45,387 nucleotides of DNA, taken from the NCBI RefSeq assembly GCF_902493135.1, contig NZ_CABUOD010000040.1, forward strand, positions 1-45,387, read 5' to 3'. Source of the stretch: an uncultured Parabacteroides sp. Its GTDB lineage: Bacteria > Bacteroidota > Bacteroidia > Bacteroidales > Tannerellaceae. The translations under genes were made by a program, and so were the position numbers. The notes under the pieces are model-generated. The model worked only from the letters and a program-made list of their open reading frames with translations, did not search any database and was not told the origin of the DNA. Every line of letters begins with the position of its first letter. The stretch's first letter is position 1. Below, one piece after another: positions 32,950 to 40,656 of the stretch.

Positions 32950-34329
32950 ATGAAGAGAAGAAATTTTATCAGAAACATAAGTTCTTTAGGCTTGGCATCT
33001 GTAGCGATGGGGAGATCTTTCGCTACAGAAAGTCCCAAAAATGGCAGTTCGCCGGGGAAATCGAAAATACCGGTGTACGATGATTGGGACGTAATAGTTG
33101 TGGGAGGGGGACCTTCGGGATGTGCTGCGGCTACGGCCGCGGCACGCGAAGGGGCCAAAACTTTGTTGATAGAAGGGACCGGTGCCTTAGGCGGAATGGG
33201 TACTTCTGGCTTGCTGAATGCGTGGTGTCCTTTTACGGATGGCGAGAAAATCATTTATAAAGGGATTGCGGAACGGGTGTTTTCCGAATCCAAGAAAGGT
33301 GTTCCCCATATTCATTATGATAATTGGGTACCGATAAATGGTGAATATCTGAAAGTCGTGTATGACGATTTGGTGACCTCCGAAGGGGTTTCGGTTCTCT
33401 TTTTCACAACAATGGCTGCAGTCGAAATGAAACGTAAAGGAGTTGTCGATGCGATAGTCGTTGCCAATAAAGCCGGATTGTCTACTTACAAAGCTAAAGT
33501 TTTTATCGACTGCACGGGCGATGGTGATCTCTCGGCTTGGGCCGGCGCTGATTTTGTGATGGGAGATGAAAGTGGTTCCGTACAGGAAGGTACTCTATGT
33601 TTTACCTTGTCGAATGTCGATCCTTATGAGTTTTCTTTAATAGGAAATGTTCATACCAGCCGGAAGAATGGTCCGATTCATTCTATTTATGGTAACCCCA
33701 AATATCCGTTGGTGAAGGATAAGCATATGAATGACAAATTGATCGGGCCGGGTTTCTTAGGATTTAATGCAGGGCATGTGACTGTTGATAGTACGGATCC
33801 TGCTTCTTTGACTGAAGCAATGATGAAGGGACGTAAGTTGGTTCGACAGTTGCATGAAGGATTGGTCGAATTTGAGCCAAAGTCTTTTGGCGCTTCTTTT
33901 CTGGCAGGTACGGCTAATTTGATGGGAATCCGGGAAAGTCGCCGGATAAAATGCGATTATACATTCACGTTGGAAGATTGGCTGGCTCGTAAGGAATTTG
34001 AGGACGGTATCGGACGTAACTGTTATTATATTGATGTTCATAAACAGGATGCGACTGTATATCCTCGTTATAAGAAAGGAGAATCTCATGGAATCCCTTT
34101 CTGTTGCCTGACTCCTGTGGGTTTGAAGAATGTAATGGTAGCCGGACGTTGTATCTCGACGGATTCCTACGCTCATGGCAGCCTGCGTGTGATGCCGCCT
34201 TCTTTGGTTACCGGCGAAGCGGTGGGTGTCGCAGCCGGCCAGATTTGTAAGTCCAAGTCTCCCGATGTCCACAATGTCGATATTCAGCAGTTGCGGAAAC
34301 GGTTGAAGGAAGTGGGACAACTGATCTGA
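32950..34329 (+). CDS. Tat-exported FAD-dependent oxidoreductase (FAD_oxidored family)
   Basis: This 459-residue protein starts with a twin-arginine signal (MKRRNFIRN, hydrophobic to about residue 25), so it is probably folded with its cofactor in the cytoplasm and then exported. The FAD-binding Rossmann motif is VVGGGPSGCAAATAAAREG (about 49-67), with the ribose-binding acidic end LLIEG. GALGGMGTSG, IDCTGDGDLSAWAGAD and the C-terminal VAGRCISTDSYAHGSLRVMP follow, all typical of the FAD_oxidored group. It is the last gene of the SusCD operon, 14 nt after SusD. This suggests it acts on the imported compound, perhaps oxidising a sugar or a related molecule. No glycoside hydrolase is in the operon. 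Confidence 0.88.
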   Translation: MKRRNFIRNISSLGLASVAMGRSFATESPKNGSSPGKSKIPVYDDWDVIVVGGGPSGCAAATAAAREGAKTLLIEGTGALGGMGTSGLLNAWCPFTDGEKIIYKGIAERVFSESKKGVPHIHYDNWVPINGEYLKVVYDDLVTSEGVSVLFFTTMAAVEMKRKGVVDAIVVANKAGLSTYKAKVFIDCTGDGDLSAWAGADFVMGDESGSVQEGTLCFTLSNVDPYEFSLIGNVHTSRKNGPIHSIYGNPKYPLVKDKHMNDKLIGPGFLGFNAGHVTVDSTDPASLTEAMMKGRKLVRQLHEGLVEFEPKSFGASFLAGTANLMGIRESRRIKCDYTFTLEDWLARKEFEDGIGRNCYYIDVHKQDATVYPRYKKGESHGIPFCCLTPVGLKNVMVAGRCISTDSYAHGSLRVMPPSLVTGEAVGVAAGQICKSKSPDVHNVDIQQLRKRLKEVGQLI

Positions 34330-34351
34330 TTCTGTCTGTTAGTTATTTTTT

Positions 34352-34421
34352 GAGAAGGTGTGCCAAACCGTCCTCTTCCCGTGCTTGACGCAGGGAGAAA
34401 GGGATTTTGACGCACCTTCTC
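34352..34421. terminator. 70-nt structured element between convergent genes
   Basis: GAGAAGGTGTG (34352-34362) pairs with CGCACCTTCTC (34411-34421), with one G-U wobble. The 48-nt loop contains a second stem of TTCCC with GGGAG type (about 34376-34397). It lies between the stops of the FAD oxidoreductase (34329) and the type IX cargo (34432) genes. A bidirectional terminator is the simplest reading, but no T-run follows the stem on either strand. Confidence 0.5.
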
Positions 34422-34431
34422 ATTCTATCGT

Positions 34432-36171
34432 TTATAAAAGGATTACTTTCTGGTGTTTTTGGTATTTTGCGGAGTGTATTTGTAGAATATACATTCCGGG
34501 TCTGTCGGTAATCCGAATCACCTGCGAACCTTGTCGTATTTCCTTTTGAAGCAAACATTGTCCCATCATATTCAATAGCCTGATATATCCTGTTTCCGGA
34601 ATATTTCTCAGATATAGCTGTTTGTCTTTTATGAAGAAATGAAAATCCTTTGCATACGGATTCCCGATAGCTGTGTTTTGCTTGGCGGGATGAGGTTCGG
34701 CAATGCTTTCGTTTAAGGGAAAGTTTGTTTGGATTATCTCCATTGCTTTTGTGGATGTGTTGTTGGATGATACTTTCAATTCAGTCGGTGAAGAGGCTTT
34801 TATGAAGAAGGCGGCGAAAGGGGGGAGGGCATAGTTGCTGTTGAGGGAATAGGTTTTATAACCGCTCCCGTCATATATATAGATGTTCCCGTCCAAAGCG
34901 CTATTTTTTTCTATTTGTGATAATACGAGTGGGGCAGGGAATGGATTGCCGCACAAATACCAGCCATAGTTTTCTTGATTGTCTGAAGTTATGTCGGAGC
35001 CTAAAGGGATTGCACTAACTCCTGTATGGGCGAAATCTTCGGGAATGTCGCCGAGATGGGATGAAAAAGACAATGTTCGGTCTGTCGCTTTCTCATCTAA
35101 TGCGATCAGATAACCTTTGTTCTTTTCAAACAGGGGGACGTTTTCGGGACGGATGGGTACGACTTCCCAGTTTCCGGCTGATTGGTTGGTCGAGGATCGT
35201 TTATCACCATTGTAAGACTGGACATAAAAATAGTTGCCCCCGTCGTTGGGCGTTGCATCCTTTTGTTCAAAACGGGGATCGATACCGGATGGGTAGACGT
35301 CGAAAGGAAAAGATATAAAATACCATTTACCGGCTTCTTCAAAAGTTTTATGGAGGGTGATACGGTCGGAAAGAAGTATCGTCCCTTCTGAATAGAGAAA
35401 GGCCTCGTTTTCGTATACGTCCAGATTCTGTAAGATAAACCGATTGCCCGGATTGATTTGCAGTGATCCGGAACAGATGGCGATATCTTTGCAATAAGTA
35501 TCTGTCGTTATATTTACATCCCCTTTTATGAGTGCGTTTCTGTGGCGGAGTGGGGGAAGATGAGACCAAAGGGTCGTGTCGTTCCAGTTTCCGATACCGG
35601 AGAAGAGAGAATATGAAGGGATGTCACCGTATGTGTAAACGCTGTCAGTCATGTAATATCCACCTTTACTGCTTGATGCTTGGAGCGTTCTCAAAGAAAT
35701 ACTGCTTGGTGCTTTCCCGATAATGAGGGTATTGTATTTGAAGAAATCTTTGTCTGATGTTGATGTGTGACCAATCACCGTTTCATTCTGTTCGTTCCTG
35801 TATGTATCGAACAGTAAATTCTCCTTTGGAGCCAGGTTTAATCCAGCGACATGAATGGCTATTTTCACCTCATCATAGATGGAAGAAGAGATAGGTTGGA
35901 ATGTCGTCCCTGAACCGACAGGAATTTTCATCGTGAATTTATCTTGGACGACAGATGAGTTCCCGTTTAAGGAGAAAATCCAGTTGTCCCATATAGATTT
36001 GCCGAACGTCTGCAACCTGAACGTGTCGGAGACAAGTATATTGTCATCGCTGTTTACAAAACTTTCCCATGAAGACGGATTGGAAACTTGTGCGTGGAGT
36101 TGATAACTTGCACCGAAGAATAAAATCTTTACAAGTGCACGGTGAACAAAGTGTATGACTTTCTTTTTCAT
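34432..36171 (-). CDS. Type IX secretion cargo protein with type A sorting domain
   Basis: This 579-residue protein has an N-terminal signal peptide (about 1-28, ending QLHAQ). A beta-rich body includes GIGNWNDTTLWSHLPPL and YLCGNPFPAPLVLSQI, patterns found in many Bacteroidetes surface proteins without known activity. The C-terminal 75 residues form a type A sorting domain: GYIRLLNMMGQCLLQKEI, then RPGMYILQIHS and a final KVILL. It would be translocated by the type IX system, cleaved by PorU and attached to the cell surface. Binding ligand or activity is unknown. It is divergent from hflX, with two -7 boxes in the 72-bp gap. Confidence 0.85.
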   Translation of the reverse strand: MKKKVIHFVHRALVKILFFGASYQLHAQVSNPSSWESFVNSDDNILVSDTFRLQTFGKSIWDNWIFSLNGNSSVVQDKFTMKIPVGSGTTFQPISSSIYDEVKIAIHVAGLNLAPKENLLFDTYRNEQNETVIGHTSTSDKDFFKYNTLIIGKAPSSISLRTLQASSSKGGYYMTDSVYTYGDIPSYSLFSGIGNWNDTTLWSHLPPLRHRNALIKGDVNITTDTYCKDIAICSGSLQINPGNRFILQNLDVYENEAFLYSEGTILLSDRITLHKTFEEAGKWYFISFPFDVYPSGIDPRFEQKDATPNDGGNYFYVQSYNGDKRSSTNQSAGNWEVVPIRPENVPLFEKNKGYLIALDEKATDRTLSFSSHLGDIPEDFAHTGVSAIPLGSDITSDNQENYGWYLCGNPFPAPLVLSQIEKNSALDGNIYIYDGSGYKTYSLNSNYALPPFAAFFIKASSPTELKVSSNNTSTKAMEIIQTNFPLNESIAEPHPAKQNTAIGNPYAKDFHFFIKDKQLYLRNIPETGYIRLLNMMGQCLLQKEIRQGSQVIRITDRPGMYILQIHSAKYQKHQKVILL

Positions 36172-36204
36172 AGTTACTACTATTTTGGATTGATATTATG
36201 GGTA

Positions 36205-36212
36205 CAAATATA
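36205..36212 (-). promoter_or_regulatory. Type IX cargo gene promoter -7 box
   Basis: On the minus strand 36212-36205 reads TATATTTG, an exact TAnnTTTG match, 33 nt before the ATG at 36171. Confidence 0.5.
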
Positions 36213-36231
36213 CATAAATAATTGAATTTAC

Positions 36232-36239
36232 TATCTTTG
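36232..36239 (+). promoter_or_regulatory. hflX promoter -7 box, 4 nt before the start codon
   Basis: TATCTTTG matches TAnnTTTG exactly and ends 4 nt before the hflX ATG at 36244. Transcription from it would start at or next to the A of the start codon, giving a leaderless mRNA. No -33 element is evident, so the alternative is that this is a chance match. Confidence 0.45.
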
Positions 36240-36243
36240 CCGT

Positions 36244-37455
36244 ATGAAAGAATTTATTATATCTGAAGCACAGACAGAAAAAGCTGTTCTCGTAGGGCTG
36301 ATTACTCCCGAACAGAATGAACAGAAAGTGAAGGAATACCTGGATGAATTGGCTTTCCTGGCCGATACGGCAGGTGTCGAGGCTGTGAAGCGTTTTTATC
36401 AGAAACTGGATTATCCGAACTCCGTGACCTTTGTCGGTTCCGGCAAGTTGCAGGAGATAAAGGAATATGTGGTGGAAAATGAGATCGGGTTGGTGATATT
36501 CGATGACGAACTTTCCGCCAAGCAATTGCGTAACATCGAGAAAGAGTTGCAGGTGAAGATTCTGGACCGGACGAATCTGATTCTGGATATCTTCGCCCGG
36601 CGTGCACAGACTGCCCATGCGAAGACGCAGGTGGAACTGGCTCAATATAAATATATGTTGCCCCGCCTGACCCGTTTGTGGACACACTTGGAGCGTCAGC
36701 GTGGCGGTGTCGGTATGCGTGGTCCGGGTGAGACGCAGTTGGAAACGGATAAGCGTATCATCCTGGATAAGATTTCCAAGCTGAAACGGGACCTGGTCGA
36801 AATCGATAAGCAGAAAAGCGTGCAACGGAAGAACCGCGGAAAGATGGTTCGCGTGGCCCTGGTCGGTTATACCAATGTCGGAAAGTCCACATTGATGAAC
36901 CAGCTTAGTAAAAGCGAAGTGTTTGCCGAGAACAAACTGTTTGCGACGCTCGACACGACCGTCCGCAAGGTGATTGTCGACAACCTGCCTTTCCTGCTGT
37001 CCGACACGGTCGGCTTTATCCGCAAGTTGCCGACCGAGCTGGTCGAATCCTTCAAGTCGACTTTGGATGAGGTGCGTGAGGCGGACTTGTTGGTGCATGT
37101 CGTCGATATCTCTCATCCGACGTTTGAGGAACAGATCGAGGTGGTAAACCGCACCTTATCGGAAATCGACAAGACGGAGAAACCTATGATTATGGTATTC
37201 AATAAGATCGATGCTTTCACTTTTGTCCCGAAAGATGAAGATGACCTGACTCCGCGTACGCGTGAGAATATCGACCTCGACGAACTGAAACGTACCTGGA
37301 TGAACAAGATGCAGGATAATTGCATCTTTATCTCGGCCAAGGAACGGACGAATATCGATGCGCTCAAAGCCTTGCTGTACGAGCGGGTGAAACAGATTCA
37401 TATTACCCGTTTCCCTTATAATGATTTTCTTTTCCAACAATATGATGAAGAATGA
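36244..37455 (+). CDS. hflX: GTPase HflX
   Basis: HflX is a ribosome-associated GTPase that can split stalled or heat-damaged 70S ribosomes. The 403-residue protein has an N-terminal subdomain (about 1-190) with the family-specific MRGPGETQLETDKR (158-171). The GTPase domain has G1 GYTNVGKS (208-215), DTVGFIRKLP as switch II with G3, and NKID as G4. The C-terminal extension is short. The N terminus is typical for Bacteroidales, so the ATG at 36244 is right despite the very close promoter box. The stop overlaps the start of the DUF4954 gene in ATGA (37452-37455). Confidence 0.95.
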   Translation: MKEFIISEAQTEKAVLVGLITPEQNEQKVKEYLDELAFLADTAGVEAVKRFYQKLDYPNSVTFVGSGKLQEIKEYVVENEIGLVIFDDELSAKQLRNIEKELQVKILDRTNLILDIFARRAQTAHAKTQVELAQYKYMLPRLTRLWTHLERQRGGVGMRGPGETQLETDKRIILDKISKLKRDLVEIDKQKSVQRKNRGKMVRVALVGYTNVGKSTLMNQLSKSEVFAENKLFATLDTTVRKVIVDNLPFLLSDTVGFIRKLPTELVESFKSTLDEVREADLLVHVVDISHPTFEEQIEVVNRTLSEIDKTEKPMIMVFNKIDAFTFVPKDEDDLTPRTRENIDLDELKRTWMNKMQDNCIFISAKERTNIDALKALLYERVKQIHITRFPYNDFLFQQYDEE

Positions 37456-39446
37456 GTGAAGGATATTTAAGGCATCTGCAACCGGAGGAAATTGTAGATT
37501 TGGAGATAAATGGTTGTACTGCGGATAATTGGGAAAACGTAAAGGTCGCCACTCCTTTTTATGCCGAACACGTTTGTAACGTTCATTTTTCAGGGAATGT
37601 GACATTGGGCCTTTTTGAAAAGGAGTTTACTCTTCCGGGAGGAGTGAAGAAACATAGTGGCATCCGGAATGCGACTTTGCATAATTGCGAGATCGGCGAT
37701 AATACGTTGATCGAAAATGTGCATAACTATATCTCTAATTATTTCATAGGCGATGATTGCTTCATACAGAACGTGAATGTAATGTATGTGGAAGGAAGAT
37801 CCTCTTTCGGGAACAATGTCGAAGTGTCCGTCCTGAATGAGACGGGAGGCCGTGAAGTGCCCATTTATAACGGCTTGTCCGCATCATTGGCCTATCTCAT
37901 TGCTTTGTATCGCCATCGGCCGGCCTTAATACTGCGTTTGCAGGCTATGATTGCCGGCTTTGCCGATTTGCAGACCGGCAGCTATGGTTTTATCGGCAAC
38001 CATGTGAGAATAATCAATACGGGGACTGTACGCAATACAGTGATTGCCGATTATGCGACGGTCGAAAACTGTACCCGTCTCGATAACGGTACGGTCAATA
38101 GCAATGAGAATGCCCCGGTGTATATCGGCGACAGCGTGATCGCAGAGGACTTTATCATCTCTTCGGGGGCCGTGGTGGCCGATGCCGCCAAGATTATCCG
38201 TTGCTTTATCGGGCAGGCGTGCCATGTGACGCATAACTTCTCTGCGCACGATTCGCTTCTGTTCAGCAACTGCGCTTTTGAAAACGGGGAAGCTTGTGCC
38301 ATCTTTGCAGGGCCTTTTACGGTGTCGATGCATAAGAGCAGCCTGCTGATAGCCGGCATGTATTCGTTCCTGAACGCCGGAAGCGGCTCGAACCAGAGTA
38401 ACCATATGTATAAGTTAGGTCCCATCCACCAGGGAATCGTGGAGCGAGGTTCCAAGACGACCAGTGACTCCTATATCTTGTGGCCTGCACGTGTCGGGGC
38501 TTTCTCTCTGGTAATGGGACGTCATCACCATCATAGCGATACGTCGGATATGCCTTTCTCCTATCTGATAGAGAAAGACGATGAGACTTACCTGGTTCCC
38601 GGTGTGAACCTGCGTAGCGTCGGTACGATCCGTGACGCACAGAAATGGCCGAAGCGGGATAAGCGAACCGACCCGGAACGGCTGGATATGATCAACTACA
38701 ACCTGCTGAGCCCGTATACCATCTACAAGATGATGAAGGCTGTCGGAATCCTGAAGAACTTGCAGGAGTTGGTGGGCGAGACATCCGAAGTCTATTATTA
38801 CCAGAATACCCGTATCAAGGGTTCCTCTTTGCGTACGGCCCTCGACCTCTATGGCATGGCGATCAATAAATTCCTGGGAAACTCCCTGATCAAACGCTTG
38901 GAGGGAACGGATTTCCGTTCTATGGATGAAGTCCGGGCGCAGTTGAAACCGACCTCTCCCGCCGGTCACGGGGAATGGCTGGATCTCTCCGGGCTGATCC
39001 TTCCTCGTGAAGAATTGGACGGGTTGATTGAGAAGATCGAGGAAGGCGAGATCACTTCGCTTGAGGCGATAGAAGAGTTCTTTGCTGCCATGCATTCCAA
39101 TTATTATGATATGGAATGGACATGGGCGTACGATATGCTGGAAGAATATTACGGTGTGAACCTGTCGTCCATATCGGCAGCGCAAGTCATCGATCTTGTC
39201 CGCCGTTGGCAGGACTCGGTGATCGGTCTGGACAACCTGCTTTATAAAGATGCGAAGAAAGAGTTCTCCCTTACCTTCATGACCGGTTTCGGCGTGGACG
39301 GTTCGGATAAGGAGAAACTGGAAGATTTCGAAGGCGTGCGCGGAGCATTCGAGAGCAATCCGTTCGTCACGGCAGTCAAAGAACATATTGTTGTCAAAAG
39401 GGCTTTGGGAGAAGAACTGATCGAACGCATGGAACGGCTGCTCTAA
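37452..39446 (+). CDS. DUF4954 family protein with left-handed beta-helix repeats
   Basis: This 664-residue cytoplasmic protein has a central region (about 70-330) of imperfect hexapeptide repeats. Examples are NATLHNCEIGDNTLIENV, IRIINTGTV-like turns and SVIAEDFIISSGAVVADAAK. Such repeats fold as a left-handed parallel beta helix, as in sugar-nucleotide acyl- and nucleotidyltransferases. A histidine-rich stretch GRHHHHSDTSD follows, and then a helical C-terminal domain. It matches DUF4954, whose role is unknown to me. The gene overlaps hflX by 4 nt (ATGA), so the two are translationally coupled. Its 3' end overlaps xerD by 4 nt on the opposite strand. Confidence 0.85.
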   Translation: MSEGYLRHLQPEEIVDLEINGCTADNWENVKVATPFYAEHVCNVHFSGNVTLGLFEKEFTLPGGVKKHSGIRNATLHNCEIGDNTLIENVHNYISNYFIGDDCFIQNVNVMYVEGRSSFGNNVEVSVLNETGGREVPIYNGLSASLAYLIALYRHRPALILRLQAMIAGFADLQTGSYGFIGNHVRIINTGTVRNTVIADYATVENCTRLDNGTVNSNENAPVYIGDSVIAEDFIISSGAVVADAAKIIRCFIGQACHVTHNFSAHDSLLFSNCAFENGEACAIFAGPFTVSMHKSSLLIAGMYSFLNAGSGSNQSNHMYKLGPIHQGIVERGSKTTSDSYILWPARVGAFSLVMGRHHHHSDTSDMPFSYLIEKDDETYLVPGVNLRSVGTIRDAQKWPKRDKRTDPERLDMINYNLLSPYTIYKMMKAVGILKNLQELVGETSEVYYYQNTRIKGSSLRTALDLYGMAINKFLGNSLIKRLEGTDFRSMDEVRAQLKPTSPAGHGEWLDLSGLILPREELDGLIEKIEEGEITSLEAIEEFFAAMHSNYYDMEWTWAYDMLEEYYGVNLSSISAAQVIDLVRRWQDSVIGLDNLLYKDAKKEFSLTFMTGFGVDGSDKEKLEDFEGVRGAFESNPFVTAVKEHIVVKRALGEELIERMERLL

Positions 39447-40348
39447 TCCCGCGGCTTGCTTCGTGGATGATGTTCCAGTATCTCCTTTCGTAGGAACTGG
39501 CGGTCGATATGTGTATAGATTTCGGTGGTGGTGATCTTCTCATGTCCTAACATCTCCTGGATCGCGAGCAGGTTGGCGCCACCTTCCAACAGATGGGTGG
39601 CGAAGGAATGGCGGAACGTATGCGGGCTTACGTTCTTTTTAATGCCTGCCATTTCCGTCTGCTGCTTGATGATATGGAATACCATGATCCGTGACAAGGC
39701 CGTTCCCCTCCGGCTCAGGAACAGGATATCTTCAAATCCCTTTTTCACCGCGACATGGTTGCGGTCATAGAGGTAGTTCCTGATCTCCTTGATGGCCGTT
39801 TCCGAGATGGGGACCAGGCGCTGCTTGCTTCCCTTTCCTTCCACCTTGATAAATCCTTCGTCGAAATAAACATCCGTGAAGCGTAGCGAAACCAACTCCG
39901 ACACGCGCAGTCCGCAGCTATACAAGACTTCGAGCATCGCCCGGTTCCGTTGCCCCTCCGGCAATGTCAGGTCGATCGTGTCCAGGATGCTGTTTATCTC
40001 GTTGACAGTAAGAACTTCAGGGAGTTTCAAACCGATTTTGGGCGATTCTAACAATTCGGTCGGATCAGTTGTTATATAGTCGTCTAAGAACAGGAATCGA
40101 TAGAAAGATTTGATCCCTGAAATGATCCTTGCCTGCGAACGTGGATGGATGCCGATATCACGTAAACGGGCAACAAACTGTTGCAGGTCGTCATACGTGA
40201 CATCTGTATACTTCTTGCCTTCACTTTCGACAAAGTTTGTCAGTTTGTCGAGATCTGTCAGGTAAGCGTCGATAGAGTTGGCTGAGAGCGCTTTCTCTAA
40301 ACGGAGATAAATTTTATACCGTTCTATTTTGTCATTCTCTTGGTGCAT
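39443..40348 (-). CDS. xerD: Tyrosine recombinase XerD
   Basis: XerD acts with XerC at dif to resolve chromosome dimers at cell division. The 301-residue protein has the SAM-like N-terminal core-binding domain (about 8-90) and the catalytic domain with all expected residues. These are Arg148 in CGLRVSEL, Lys172 in EGKGSKQR, His243 and Arg246 in HTFRHSFATHLL, His269 in LGHEKITTTEIYTH and nucleophile Tyr278. It is a housekeeping chromosomal recombinase, with no mobile element visible around it. A tandem 7-bp repeat ends 2 nt upstream of its start codon, and the longer palindrome array B lies beyond it. Confidence 0.92.
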   Translation of the reverse strand: MHQENDKIERYKIYLRLEKALSANSIDAYLTDLDKLTNFVESEGKKYTDVTYDDLQQFVARLRDIGIHPRSQARIISGIKSFYRFLFLDDYITTDPTELLESPKIGLKLPEVLTVNEINSILDTIDLTLPEGQRNRAMLEVLYSCGLRVSELVSLRFTDVYFDEGFIKVEGKGSKQRLVPISETAIKEIRNYLYDRNHVAVKKGFEDILFLSRRGTALSRIMVFHIIKQQTEMAGIKKNVSPHTFRHSFATHLLEGGANLLAIQEMLGHEKITTTEIYTHIDRQFLRKEILEHHPRSKPRD

Positions 40349-40350
40349 GT

Positions 40351-40385
40351 TTTGATTTATGATTTTAGATTTATGATGTATGATT
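40351..40385 (-). repeat. Five tandem 7-bp repeats before xerD
   Basis: On the plus strand five heptamers in register read TTTGATT, TATGATT, TTAGATT, TATGATG, TATGATT. In xerD sense the heptamer is AATCATA, a circular permutation of the ATCATAA type found before the O-methyltransferase gene. The repeat ends 2 nt from the xerD ATG. Confidence 0.75.
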
Positions 40386-40408
40386 GGCGGAAGGTGTTCG
40401 TGAGGGCT

Positions 40409-40542
40409 TTGGAAAAAGTTTCACGAGGCTTCCGGAGCTGAAACTAAAGTTTCAACTGTTCCCTTTGGACGAAACTAAAGTTTCATCCGGGGAAACTTTA
40501 GTTTCACTGGCGGGAAACAAAAGTTTCATGCCGATGAAACTT
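40409..40542. repeat. Palindrome array B (GAAACTWWAGTTTC)
   Basis: Palindromes stand at 40440 (GAAACTAAAGTTTC), 40471 (the same), 40492 (GAAACTTTAGTTTC) and 40514 (GAAACAAAAGTTTC). A degenerate unit lies at 40409-40422 and a half unit GAAACTT at 40536. Starts are 31, 31, 21, 22 and 22 bp apart, close to three or two helical turns. The 8-bp spacer ATGCCGAT resembles ATGCCGGG of array A. The array lies between divergent xerD and aroQ. Confidence 0.85.
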
Positions 40543-40595
40543 CCGGCAGGCGGGAACGAAGGCGGAATCATACTTCATAATTCATAAGTTTTTAC

Positions 40596-40603
40596 TATCT
40601 TTG
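40596..40603 (+). promoter_or_regulatory. aroQ promoter -7 box
   Basis: TATCTTTG matches TAnnTTTG exactly, with a predicted start near 40609 and a leader of about 48 nt to the ATG at 40657. The usual -33 TTTG is not evident. Confidence 0.55.
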
Positions 40604-40612
40604 CCAGATATT

Positions 40613-40633
40613 TCCTGTCCGTAAAAGACAGGA
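40613..40633 (+). promoter_or_regulatory. Hairpin at the 5' end of the aroQ leader
   Basis: TCCTGTC (40613-40619) pairs perfectly with GACAGGA (40627-40633) around a 7-nt loop. It would lie within the first few nucleotides of the transcript predicted from the box at 40596. A 5' stem of this type often protects mRNA from decay, and a regulatory role is also possible. Confidence 0.5.
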
Positions 40634-40656
40634 CAAAGGTAATAAATTACGGCAAA

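Larger units (their letters stand above)
40349..40656. other. Intergenic region between divergent xerD and aroQ, 308 nt
   Basis: This stretch holds a 7-bp tandem repeat beside the xerD start (40351-40385), palindrome array B (40409-40542), the aroQ -7 box (40596-40603) and a leader hairpin (40613-40633). The open frame across the array (40384-40587) looks spurious, because its codons are simply the repeat units. Confidence 0.7.

Noticed and set aside
34432..40348. xerD with nearby repeats as an integrated mobile element
   Set aside because: XerD is a full-length chromosomal housekeeping recombinase with housekeeping neighbours, and no attachment sites, integrase-type cargo or composition shift are seen.
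40384..40587. Open frame of 67 codons across palindrome array B
   Set aside because: Its residues are mainly the in-frame reading of the GAAACTWWAGTTTC units. It has no promoter or ribosome-binding evidence and would leave no regulatory space before aroQ.
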